Shown one piece after another: positions 11,453 to 23,715 of a stretch of 64,000 nt of DNA (its first letter is position 1; every line of letters begins with the position of its first letter). The translations under genes were made by a program, and so were the position numbers. The DNA lies in contig WTXI01000018.1 of assembly GCA_022376515.1 (NCBI GenBank), positions 186,001 through 250,000 of the forward strand. Direction: 5' to 3'. The stretch is from Lactifluus volemus. Lineage: Eukaryota; Basidiomycota; Agaricomycetes; Russulales; Russulaceae. The notes under the pieces were generated by a model. The model made no database searches. It saw only the letters and a list, made by a program, of their open reading frames with translations, and was not told the origin of the DNA.

Positions 11453-14400
11453 TCATTGTTGACCCTTCCAGCTCGAAGGCGGCGACACAGGCCCAACCAA
11501 TCCATGCCCTTCTCCTCCCCGCTTCTTAACGGGCACTGGCACGGCGCTGGTACGCACACCGGCTCCACCACCACTCGACGGTGCAGTCCTCGTCCGCGGC
11601 CTCGGGCCATCTCGTTTCGCACCTGGCGGTGACGACGCGCCAGAACCGGGCGAGAGCATGTGCTGCGACGACGCCTGATTCTGTCGAGTAGCGATCCGTG
11701 AAGAGCGATCCCGTGGCGCACCAAAAGACTCCCCATACACGCTATTCGTAGCCCATCCGGTTCCTCTATCACTACCGCCGGCGCCGCCACTGCCGCCAAA
11801 CTCGCTCGCCGCGTATAAGCCACCTCCACCACCTCCACCACCGGGGAACATGGGCCGCGCCGAATTGGCAGCGGGAAAACCGGCCATGCCTCCGATAGGC
11901 CATCCCATCCCGTCAACGTTGGGAATGCCGAGCGAGCCCCCGGCCGCAGCGGTGGCGCCAGGGAAGCCTCCGGCGCCCATGCCACCGCCGCCGTTCATGT
12001 TCATATTCATGTTCATGTTGAGGCCCATGCCCATACCCAAGCCGAGCACGCTCGGCGTGCCGACGCTCGATCGCCCGCCGCCCCATCCGCTGATCGCGCT
12101 CCCGCGCTCCCATTCATCAGCGGCATCGCGCATCGCCTGCTGCGCGACGGCGAGCTGGTAGGTCTGCTTTGCGATCAGCATCGCTTGTTGATGTGCCATG
12201 AATACGCGCGGGTCGACCATGCCCATGCCCATGTTCATGTTCATGTTCATGCCAGAAGCCATGCCCATGTTACCGAGGTTCCCACCGGTGCCAGCATGAG
12301 CGAGATCGTGCATCGACAGATTACCAAGTGGGTTCCCGAAATGTGTGGCAGCAGAGGGCCCCCATTGACCTTGTGTTCCCATGGAACCGACGCCAGTAGG
12401 GAAAGGAATGTTGTGATTTTGGTTCATGCCCATTGCCATGCTCATCCGTGGGGGTACGTTCATTGGTTGCTCCTCTTCGTCATCATCTTCATCATCATCG
12501 ATGATGGGACCGGGGCCATTGATGACATTGCCAAGCTGAAAATAAGGTGGCACGATCAGCTGTGATGAAATGGGGTAAGAAAGGTCGGTGTGGACGCACC
12601 TCAATAGCGGCCTTCGCTTCGCTGCGTCGTCGCTCCTTCCGCTTCTCTTCAGCTTCGCGTTCACGATCCTCATCATCGCTCGAGTCTGCGGAAACAGAAC
12701 GCCTTCGTCCATGACCCGGTCGGTTACCCACACTGCTCCTCTTGGCTTTATGCCTATCATCTGTTACTGTATCGGCAAACGTCACGCTCACACGCTTGCG
12801 ATTTCGACCCGTGGAGCTCGTCCCGAGCTCACTTCCGTCTCGGGGAGTCGCAGGCATGCGGCTGCTATTCGAGTCGCCCGCAGAGCTAACGGGACTGCGG
12901 TCACGCAGAGCGAACGGCTTTGGTGGCAGCGCGACCGAAGCACTGGCAGGACCGTGGCGTGACGGAGATAACGGCGGTGAAGTCACGCGAACATTCGAAA
13001 CGGTCACCCCCGGGAATGATACAGGGGGACGTGAATGTGGCCGAGGAACAGGGAGTGGATCCTCTCTTGGGGGCTTCGAAGGAACCCCGCGGACGACACG
13101 CACAGTTGTCTGGGAATCTGGCTGTGACTGTTGTGACGATGGTCGTTGTTGATCTTGTTTCGTTTGATCTGTAATAGCAGCAGCCCCGGAACGGCGCGGC
13201 CCTTCTTTTTCATCTTCATCCGCGACGGCATTGTCGACAGTAGCGAGTGTCGCTAGTGATAAGTTGCCTGCGTGTGAGATCGGTCGCGATGTCACAGCGA
13301 ACGCAGGGGGCTCTTTACGTTCACGAATGGGTCTCGGCTTGATGTAAGGAATCGGTGTGTCGCTGGACGTTGAAGATGAGGGCGGAGGTGTTATACCTGA
13401 ATCAGGGCTCAAAAGTGACGTATCGACCTTGGGCCCTGTGGGGCGCTTCATTTGTATCGCGGGCGGAGATCTGGGAACCTTCCGCCCGAGCACTCGTGAC
13501 GCTGGCCCTATCGGGGAGATAGGAGAAGATAGAGAGGATGATGGTATGGGGGAAGGAGAACGTGGCACTTTCGGAACTTCGGGGGGTGTAAACCCCTCGT
13601 CTCTCGAGTCCGTCACTGATTCCGGGGACTTCGGACGTGAAGGCTGGGAGCCGCTGAACCCACTCGCCAATGCGGAAAGCCTCTCACCGATTCCAAGAGA
13701 CACCTTGCGAGATCGTGCGGTAGGTGAATCGACCTTGACGACGTCAGATGAATCCTTTAATGGTACTGTAGTGCGCATAGGAAGGCTCGTATTGCCGCTG
13801 CCAACCAGCTCCCCGATATCGATGAGAGGCTTTGATGAGTGACGAGCAGGTGAGCCAGGCGCACGTGACATCGCACTTCCCGGACGCGGAGGTACCCGCA
13901 AGGCTAGTGGTGAATCCTCGGATGACGACGACGAAGATGAGGATTCAGAAGACGTGGAGGCCCGCGAGACCCTACGTGAAGACTGAATTGGTCTTGTCGC
14001 TGAAGAAGGAAAAAACAGGGGCGGTGTCGGGGGCGGAGGGAGTCAACACAGGGGCAAAGGAGATAAACAAAAGGAAAGGTCAACTGACCAGTGGAGTGGA
14101 CGGAAGCACGGTTCGCCGCGGCATCCGGCACGAGTGCGGATGTCGAGGCGCTGGCGCGCTTACCAGAATAGACGCTCGGGTTACGATCTGTTCCCTCGGA
14201 AACCTCGACATTCGTTGAGTTTGAGTGACCCGCACTGCGCGGAGACGGTGAAGCTAAGCCGCGAGGACTTGACGACGTTCCATGGCCAACATCTGACCGC
14301 GTACTACTGAAGATCGGTGAAGATCTGTGACCGAGCTCAGATTGCGTCCCGCCAGGCGGGCGATTAGTCATCGTGCGCTGTCGGTTGGGACGTAACGTAG

Positions 14401-15610
14401 GCTCCTGCTCACTTTCCGATTCGCCCTCCTCCGAAGAGTCTGAAGAAGTTATGGCGCTAGACATAAATAGCGATGCAATCGAGGTACGCGTTGGGGGGGT
14501 GCGGGGTGTAGGTTGGGACCCTGAGGTAGGCAGTGAGGGCGGTGTACCAAAGGTCGATGAACGTCTGCGACTCTGCACTTGACCCGATACGGAACCATCG
14601 GGATCTCCAGACGAGGATTGAACAGGTGACTCTGTCGTGCTACGACGCGCTTGAACCTCCCTAAAAGCAGCGACGGAGATACGTTGCGACGCATCGCTCG
14701 CAAAGCTGTTCTCTCGAGTTCGCAAACGGGGTGTGGCACCCTGGATTTTAGATGAGCTAGGCGAAGGAGATAGTTGTTCTGGGGTGGGAGAGAGCGATAC
14801 CAAAGGCGTAATGTGACGAAAGGATTTAAGGTTGAATGAGTCGGCGGGTGGAGGTCGAGGGACCGGTGGAAGGACGGGTGGGGAGGAGGGAGAGGACTGT
14901 ACAGAGGGTTTTGGTGGGTCCGGCTTTGATTTTGTGCGAGCTCGGGGACGTGCCCATGAAAATATTCGGCCTTTGGTGGGTGGCTCAGCTGGCGGGACGA
15001 CGGTGGGAGGAGGAGGGGTGAGATGGAAGTCGGGATTGCTCATCGTCTCATAATTTTGTGACATATCATGCGAACTTTGACGGGAATGTACGAACGGCGT
15101 GGACTGAGGCAGGGAGCGTGTGGACAGGGCATTTGGGGAGGCCGCATAAGAGCCAAAAATGGCAGAACGCGAAGGGGGCGGAAGTAGTGAGGGTGATTCA
15201 GACAGGGAAGATTCCATTGAGAAATTGCGAGGCCCATTGGACGTGGACGTGGACGGGACTGGGTTCTGGATTGGGGGAGCGAGTAGAAATGTTGACTTTG
15301 ACTTTTTCCTGCGAAAGGGCATCTTGATCTTGGTGGTGGATGCAGAGGCATTGCTAGCGATAGAGCGTGGATAGATGCTGCTTGGCCTTGTGGGCGAATC
15401 GGCCTCTGCGAGGACGTATTCGGTCTCGAGAGACAATTGGGAGCCCTCGAGTTGCTCCGAAGTACCACCGATACTCGGGGAAGTGGTACTGGAAATGGGA
15501 GGTAGCGCGGCCTGGTGGGATGGTTGGGAGTGAGTAGGGGATTCTGGGTATTTATGAGGGGACCTTGCATTTTCGCGCTTTGAAAAGAAAGCAAGGAAAG
15601 ACGGAGCCAT
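11453..15610 (-). CDS. Large Ser/Pro-rich low-complexity protein, 1334 aa
   Basis: Three exons (15610-14089, 13999-12600, 12535-11453) total 4005 nt and join in phase. The introns are 89 nt (GTCAGT..TTCAG) and 64 nt (GTGCGT..TTTCAG). The start is MAPSFLAFFSKRENARS. Most of the protein is Ser/Pro/Thr-rich and disordered. A basic patch (KMPFRRKKSKS) lies near residue 95. RKRVSVTFADTV near residue 910 resembles RVxF-type PP1 docking sites such as RVSFAD. A charged coiled coil (REREAEEKRKERRRSEAKAAIE) follows, then an acidic run and a Met/Asn/Gly-rich tail. The most conserved-looking block is DPRVFMAHQQAMLIAKQTYQ with AMRDAADEWERGS in the third exon. No enzyme domain is seen. It may be a scaffold or regulatory protein; function unknown. 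Confidence 0.8.
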
Positions 15611-18600
15611 GAGAGGCTTGAGGGAGAGAGAGGAGAGCAAGTAGTGGGTCGTGGTCAGGTTCAGGTTCAGGTTCAAATGTAAATGGCCGCAGACATGCCA
15701 TCGTCCCAGACTTTGACGCTCATCTAATGCCGAGCCGGTAAACCGGCAATACCGGTCCGCCTCCCCTCCGATCAACTCCCCTACATGGTTACCGGCTCGG
15801 ACTCTCTATCCTGTGTATCATCTCTTGTCGCATCCCAAGTCGTCCGTGTCGTAATACGATTATGCCGTGGACGCGCGACCTCCGTGCCCACAAAAACTGT
15901 AGTCAATCATCAAGTTGAACACCGCATTCTAATCATCGTGACTTCACACCGTACAATGTCTTCACCACAGCTACGTAACTCTTTCTCTCCACTGACCGCC
16001 TGAATATGTATAGCTAAGTGAACCATCTTTCTTACGTCGTCAGCTGTGGCTCACGTATATCAGATTCCGGTGTAAACCCGCTGCTGTTTCCGTGTTGTGT
16101 TGCTCAAGAAATAGCGGGACTGACGACTTTCTACGTGGCAAGATCTGGAAGTAGCTGGATCACCATTTTTCTCCTCATTTGATATAGCAACCCACACCCA
16201 CCTCTCTATGTGTCATGTCGTCCAAAATCTGACTAGTATTATGAAATGATTTCGCGATGGATGCGCTGTGACACGACATGGCTCGTCAAATGATTGGCGA
16301 AGGCCTCGGCAACCGTTGAGCCTGTCAGGAATGTCAGCAGTTGTGCGGACATTCATTTGAACTGAATGGTACATGACAAGCATCGAACATGTATACACTA
16401 AGCGGTAATTCGGATAAGACAAAAAAGGACCCACGTTTACCAAGGTGTTGCAGAGACCCACTATATTCGTGACGATGGATTAGGGTATGCCTATCCATTT
16501 GACAGAAAAAGGTGCTAACGAAGATCACTTGGGCCGTTTCAACTGTTCTGTAACATCACGATATGAGCATCAAAACTTGCTTCCTCGGGATCGAGGAATA
16601 CCCGGTAAGAATAGCCGTCTTCACTGTCCACACAATCACCCGATTGATTGATGAATTGATCCTGCAAAAGGATTCATGACGTCTCAATTGCAATCGCCTA
16701 TTGCCGACCCGACTCGGAAGAATCATACCTGTGGTTGTTTAGATAATACAACAACGATCCCGTAATGAGCGCGTCTGCAACACTGATCGCAGACATTTGC
16801 GCGTCATGAGACACCACGCACCACGGATTGTTATAAAACCAGGTGGTACGACGACAGAATGTGATGAAACTTCACCATATAATTGGGCAGCTCGCTGAAT
16901 CTTTGTTTTTGAAAGCTTGGAAGGAGAGGCGGTCGTTTTTCATTCACTAGCTACCAGCGCCCGAAGTGTAATAACGCACGAGGTGACACACATGCCTAAA
17001 GGTGCAGGGAAGTCAGAAGTCAGAAGTTGCGAATACATGCAAAGGAAGGAATGAACCTAAGCCTATTCCTTCAAATTAGCCAATTTAGGTTAGGAGACTG
17101 TCACTCGAATCATGGACCAACCAGACCTCCGCGATACTAACCTACTTGGGGAAACACGGATGGCATCTGCAACGAATAACAGCTATTTCTAGTTGAAAAG
17201 AAAAGTAGTCACGACGACTTGACGATAATGTCAATAAGGACTTTGTTCCCTTGACTGACAGTGCGCAAGCTCACGATTGGCAGGGGACATGGAACGTGGT
17301 GATGCCAAATGCTTACGATGCCATAGACGAGCCGTGAAGAAGAAACTAGAATCGTAAATCAGCTATCGAAGTCTGCCAATGCACGTAAACACCGACCACC
17401 GAACCGTGAAAGTAAGGATAACCTATATACGCGGGTAGCACGATCGCTAGATCATTTTTACGTACGGTTGAAACATACCGACGGTGAAATCTCAAGGCCA
17501 TTCGGCGGCGACACAGGCACACTAACGATTACCTTTATGCTTTTGAGAAGATCATCGCTCACAATCAGACTCCTGGCCGAAAATCGCCGATCAGAACTTG
17601 TGACAATCACCTGATCATCTGGGTGCGAAGCTTACCAAACTGACATTGCTAGAGCGTCCGGGCGATTATAGTTGAGTCTAAGGAAATAATGACAGAGCAA
17701 GGCAAGCTGGAGCGTGTCCAATGTCCTACATCTCGCTTAGTCACAACTCCGAGCCGCATACTATCATATGCGCACCATAACGCCGCGGACTGCAAAGCAA
17801 AGGCCAGGAAATCAATAACATGACTGAACATACCAGTGTGTGTGAGCGGCAGAATGAGAAAAAGCAAAAGGACTCGCGATCGAACTTGGATGATCTGTAG
17901 TATCGGGGAACGGCTCAAAATAGACGTGCGCGGCATCACTGGGATAAGGCCGATCAGGAACATCCCCATCGTACTGTTCAAGTTGAGGTCGAAGCTCAAG
18001 TCGAAGCTAGTGTCGGACATCGCCCGAGACCAGGGCAAAAAGGCAGCCGTAAAATTTCGGGGTCCCAGTGATACCAGTTATGGGGAGGCGCAGTGGGACA
18101 AATGGAAGCGAGGAGAGATATATATATAATCCCTCGAGTTACACCCAAACCCATTCAACCTAATACGCCGCGCCGCAACGCCCGAGAAGCAAGATCGACC
18201 AACTCGTGGGATTTGAAGACCCCGCCATTTGGAGTCCCCCCAATACTGCAGGCAGCACAAAATCCGAGTTGGGAGAAAATTTAAAAAAAAAAAAAATACC
18301 CACGGTCATCCTCACTTCAAAAGCCGTAAAAAAAGACCGAGTTTTTGTTTTTAAAAAAAAATCTCGATCGAGTCGTGGCCTTGCCTTTAGTTGGTGTTTC
18401 TTTCCGAAATCGTGGCAGCGAGTTGTGTGTGTGAGAGAGATAAACATGTGCAAAGATCCATCATTCAAGTTGGAAAGTAATATGGGACCATTGCGTATTA
18501 TCACTATTATGGGAGCGCGGAAAGAAGATGAGTGAGTCAGGCTGATGGCCGGGGGGAAAGAAAAAACAAATGCCCTAACGATAACTGAGAGAATCACAAA

Positions 18601-19247
18601 AGTGACAGATCAAAAATCCCAACTTTTGTTGTGATCAGTGGTGATGAGACCATTTTGCTTCGTGTTTCACGTGGATGCCGATGACCCTCACACCGTAAAG
18701 ACGAATCGCATGAAAAAAAGAACGATTTTGTCGGTCGACAAATTGTCATGACTCAGTGGAGACCGATTGGCCCGTTGACTTTTATTGGTGGGTGAGGCCT
18801 GGGAAAATGCTGGACAGACACCTTAAAGCGACCAAATCCCTCAGTCATGCATCAATGAAAGACAAATTTGAACAAAGTGCTTCATTATTTGAAATACCGA
18901 GATATCAATGCTGGGGTTTTTCTTCTACGATGACAATGACAGCAAGGAAAGGAAAAGAGCGTTGTTGCTTGGTTTTACTACTACGAAGAACACGGGCGCG
19001 CACCGGAGAGACCATAATTAAATCTTATAATGGGATGACACAACGAGAGACGACGGCGGAGCGAACACAGAAAGGGAGAAAAAGGTAAACGAACGTGCAT
19101 TGTCAGTGAATTAAATATAGATATAGTGTGCGAGCGCGCGCTGCGTACGCAAGATGCAGAGGAAGATTTAACGATCAGAAAAGTATCAGTTGCATGGAAT
19201 GTGATGGGGTGGGAGCAGTCCAAGGAAAGTGTACGGGCAGCACCACT
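15611..19247. other. Intergenic, no supported gene
   Basis: 3.6 kb lies between the 5' end of the low-complexity gene and the 3' end of the kinase gene. The first part is the leader (GGTTCA triplets near 15657) and promoter of the upstream gene. Frames in 16.2-18.5 kb are short, overlap on both strands and show no recognisable motif. Homopolymer A runs occur near 18283 and 18350. An unannotated RNA cannot be excluded. Confidence 0.45.
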
Positions 19248-22200
19248 TTATCGTGGTGATCCGAAAAGCGAGAGCATCTTCTCAGCGCCTCTCTTCAGCT
19301 TCTTGTTCTTATGTTTCTCGTGACCGTCCGCATGTGGCACGCGAACTGTTTCAACGGCGTCCGCGTCCGATGCAGCTGGTGTATCACCATTTGTCGATGC
19401 ATCGCTGGATGAGCCAGGGCTGCCCACCGAGGCTGCAGATTCCTTCGACTTGAGGGAAGGCTGAGCAAGAGTTGTCCGTACGCTATGTGGTGATGACACG
19501 GATGAAACAGTGGCACTCGCAGAGCGGTCGCTCATCGTCGGCGACTTGCCCACCGAATGTGCTGTCTTTGATGGCGGTGATTTGTTACGAAGGAAGGTTT
19601 TGGGTGTGCGACGGAAAGGAAGGGCACTACGCCCTCGGCGATCTTTCGCGGTAGGGCTTGGGGAGCTGGAGCCGTTAAAAACGGTGGATAGCCGCGTAGC
19701 CTCACCCGTGAGGCCCGTGCCGGTGCGGTTAGGAGTTGTTGTGCCTTTGCGAAATACTGAGAGCTTGTATCGATCGACGACGCCACGTGCAAATAAGCTG
19801 GTACCCCGAGAACCATTACGATCTTCGCCGTCGGCCTCGATAAAGTCCCAGTCGTCATCTTCGTCGCGCTCAGTCCGTACCTCGTCCTCATCATTTGCGT
19901 CTGAGAGGTCACGGTCGAGTGCAGGTACACCGGACTTCTCGCGACGAGTGCGTTGGCGATTCGGCCGTTGACCATGGGGCTTGGACACTGGGACCTTTTT
20001 CGATTCTTTGCGGTGGACATCTGGGCCTGTGGATGCTGCTGCCGCAGCTTCGGCGACTGCCTTGATTGGGGATAGAGGTGGTTTGGGTATGGAAGCCGGA
20101 ACATCCTCACTCGCGCGCGGGGTAACATCGGCGACCAAAACTGGCTTCGCGCTGGTATCGACTGGGGGAAGCTCGGGCCTGCGGATCAGAGGGCTCTTCT
20201 GGGTAGGAGGTGTGGATGGCGGTAAAGCCGCGGGGCGTGCTTCTGGAGTCTTCGGTTCAGGTGTGGGCTCGTCATGCCCGGTGACGGTCTCCGCCGCGGC
20301 CGAACCGTTGAGCTCAGCCAATATGCTGCGCCCGGTAACATCATTTTCCTCTTCTTCACCCTCTTCCTCTTCTTCCTCCTCTTCTTCGGATAGGACCTCA
20401 TTATCAATGATGACGGAATGCCGACCTTTGAACGAGTATCCATCGAAAACGTCCATCAAGTCGTCGGGTGGATGAGACGATGAACTACGTGACTGCGAGG
20501 GTGTCGCAACCGAATCCTCGCCATCTGTCGGCTCCTGATCGGTCTGCTCCCGCTCCTGGTCGGTGTCCATGTCGTTGTCATCATTAATTACAGGCTCCAT
20601 ATCGAGGAAGGTGTCATCAAAGTTCTGGGTATCACTTGCATTTGAGGGGTCAATGGGAGGGATATATGGGGCTGTACGAGAGATCAGGACATGGCATCAC
20701 ATAGAGAGCGCGGTACGAACGTATATAGCGTTTGTAGTACACATGGGACCAGTCTCTGCAAGGCACGAATACAACATGTTAGCAAAAGCTCCCACGGAGG
20801 ACATGAATAACGTACATCATCGAGAAGTAAGGATGACGTTTGATTCGTGGCTCGCTGATACGAATTGCTGGGTTACGTTGTAGAAGCTATCACGTATATC
20901 GATTATCAATAGCTCTAAAGGCCGAGACGGAACAGTCACTCACGCCCCGAATAAGACTCTTCGTATCGGGGTCCATCGCCCGATCATCTGGGAACTGCAA
21001 TTCATCTTGGAGAACTCTGACATACATCTCAGAGTGATTGTCCGCCCAGAATGGTGTCTATCACGGAGTAAACGCATACATGAGCTCTCCGTCGTGAACT
21101 AGGAGACTAGGAAAGTACTCACGATACCGGTCAGCATTTCATACAGCATGGTGCCAAAGCTCCACCAGTCAACCTCGTAGCTATATGGAAGGCCCTGAAT
21201 AACTTCTGGAGCCAAATACTCTGCGGTGCCACAGAAAGTGCTTGTCGTATCCGCATTACGCGTTTGCCAGGGCGTGTTGAGGTCTTTATCATCCTTCATC
21301 CAGTATGGTGCACCTGCCACCGGGGGAGTACTTGGTACAGCGTGTTGCGTTGAACGCCGCGGGAACTCCTTGGAGAGCCCAAAGTCGGTAAGTACGATAT
21401 GGCCATCAGCGGCGATAAGGATGTTCTCCGGCTTGAGATCGCGATAGACGACACCCGCCGCGTGTAAGCCCTCAACGCCCTCAACAATTTCAGCGGCGTA
21501 GAAGCGGGCGCGGTCTCGCCCAAGGCGACCCCAGCGTGCCAGTTGCGTTGCAAGATCGCCCCCAGGGTGGAAATCCTACAATAGGACATGTCAGCACCAA
21601 AGGCCGCATATACGCGGGGCTCTGGACGTACCATGACCAAAAATAAATTCTCCTTGTCATGGAAACTCCACCAGAGCTTGACTACAAACGGATCTGTCGA
21701 CTCTGCCGCCATGCGCCGCAACACGGCCTGCTCTGTGAGCGTGTGTTGAAGTTCTTGATGGGCAAGGACGTGACGCTTGGTGATTGCCTTGAGGGCATAC
21801 AGGTCCGAGCTACTTTTGTGGCGTACAAGGAGCACCTTTCCAGCGCAACCTTTGCCGAGCACACGCATCATCTCGAAGTCGGACACCTGGACCTTGCGCG
21901 AGGTTCGCTCTTTGATGCGTGCTGTGGACTTGGAGCGCTTTTTACGCAGGCGACGCTCGCGAGACGTATTAACCGAGGAATCATCTTCTGTAGCAGAAGC
22001 TGACGTGGATGTAGTATCGGCCCCGTTAATGCCGACGGAGGTGGCAGACTGGGCATAGACACGAGACAGGCGCGCGGCCTTGTCCGGGTCAGCGGACTGA
22101 GAACGAGGAATACGTGCGAGGTGTTCGACGGGTGCTGGGGTAGATGGAGCAGCACCGACATTTGCATTTGCAGGAGTCGTGCCAACGCCATCAACGGCGG

Positions 22201-23715
22201 CGGAGGGTGAGGAAGGTGATGTTGGCTGTACAATCGAGCCAAGATCCGAGGCGTCAATTTCAACCACGGAATTCGCCGAGAGGGAGATAGAGGCTGTGTC
22301 GTCCAACCGACCGCCTGTAACATCGGAGTTGGACCTGCCATGACTGACAAGCGAAGGCGCAAGATCAGTGTCCTGTGTCGAGGTGTCGTCTTGATGATGG
22401 GACACTGCTCCCTCGACGTCCTCGCGGGTGCGATCAGGGTGGTGCTCTAAGCCAGCTGCGGGGATGTTGTCTGAGGATTCTCCCCATGGCTCACCGTCGA
22501 CTACGGTGCGCTTCGCATCACCCAAAACGCTCGAGTTGTGCATAGTGACATTTACGGTGCTCGGGGAGGTTATATGCGCAGCAACATCAGAACGTACACG
22601 CCTGACTGCCCGCTCGACACGCACGCTCTCGAGGTCATCGGTGCGTACACGAACGAAACGTTTCCACGGGCGCGCCTGGCGAATGACCTGGTCATTTGAG
22701 AGTGTAGTGAGGTATGCCGCAAGGCCGGTGATGGTCGGATTTGTGGAAGTTGAAACACCAACTGCGACACCGCCCAGGTCATCGAAGAACGGATCGGCGA
22801 CCTCGACTTTAGGGGAAACTGCGGGAGTGGGGAGGGTAGAGGGGACAGGACTGCTGGGGCTTGTCGTGACGGAGTGTGAGGCGTTGTTGCGAGCCCCTGT
22901 CGACTTGCTCGCAGGGGAAGTGAGGCGTGAGAGCGTGTTCAAAATTGCAGACTTGCGCTTCATAGGCTGTGGTAGAGCAGAGGAGTCGATCGGGAGCGCC
23001 GGACGCGGCACACTTGGAAACGCATCATGAAGTTTGTGATCGAGCTCTACGATCTCGCGTGCGGTACGACTGAGGGTGAGGTTGTGTGTAGGGGCTGAAA
23101 TGCGCAGTTAGCACCAAAAACCAAAGTTGGGCAAGTCGGAGCCCCATGATTTTGGAATGGAAATGAAAAGGAAATTGTGAGACCAGAATGGGTTCGAAAC
23201 AAAAGAGGTTGGGGCAACCCAACCAAAGTTTTTTTTTTTTCTTTCGGAAAGTTCCTTAGAGAATAAGAGAGACACTCACTCTTGACGTACAAGGTATATG
23301 AAGACGGATGATGAGGATTTTCGGCGACGCTCACTGTCCACGGACCGTCTTGCGCATCCACGCGCAGCACCTGTCTGCGGGAAGGTCGAGACCGACGCTC
23401 TGGTGTGGCAGTCATAGCTGGAGGTGGAGTGGAGAGGGGAGTATTCTCGACGTGCACAGTCGAGTCGGATTCGAAAAAGGAGAGCGAGGTGATGCTCTGA
23501 GAGTCCCTTGTTTTACGCCGTCTCTGACTTGATAAGCTCGAACGTGCGTAGATGGGTGGCTTCAAAGGGGCGGTATCAGAGCGGACTTGAGTGTTGACAG
23601 AACGTTGTAGTAGAATGTTGCTAAGACCTAGGACGGCCCTAGAACTTCTCTTCTTTGGAGAGAGAGCGGATTGTCGAGACTGCTGTATTGAAAGGCGTTG
23701 CTCGATACTTTGCAT
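19248..23715 (-). CDS. PX-domain AGC-family Ser/Thr protein kinase, 1331 aa
   Basis: Seven exons (23715-23280, 23094-21632, 21575-21123, 21057-20944, 20886-20816, 20755-20721, 20671-19248) total 3996 nt and join in phase. Around residue 110 a PX-like lipid-binding domain begins (WTVSVAENPHHPSSYTLYVK..NLTLSRTAREIVELDHKL). It is split by a Ser/Thr-rich insert and resumes at LAAYLTTLSNDQVIRQARPWKRF. The kinase domain has GKGCAGKV (P-loop), YALKAITK (ATP lysine), YRDLKPEN (catalytic loop), LTDFGLSK and GTAEYLAPE, with an insert before FCGTAEY. TPFW..MYVRVL and ISEPRIKRHPYF are AGC C-lobe features. The C-tail has NFDDTFLDMEP, a Glu run and a long disordered region. It would act at phosphoinositide membranes as a cytosolic signalling kinase, like SGK3/YPK-type kinases. 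The exact orthologue is unclear. Confidence 0.9.
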
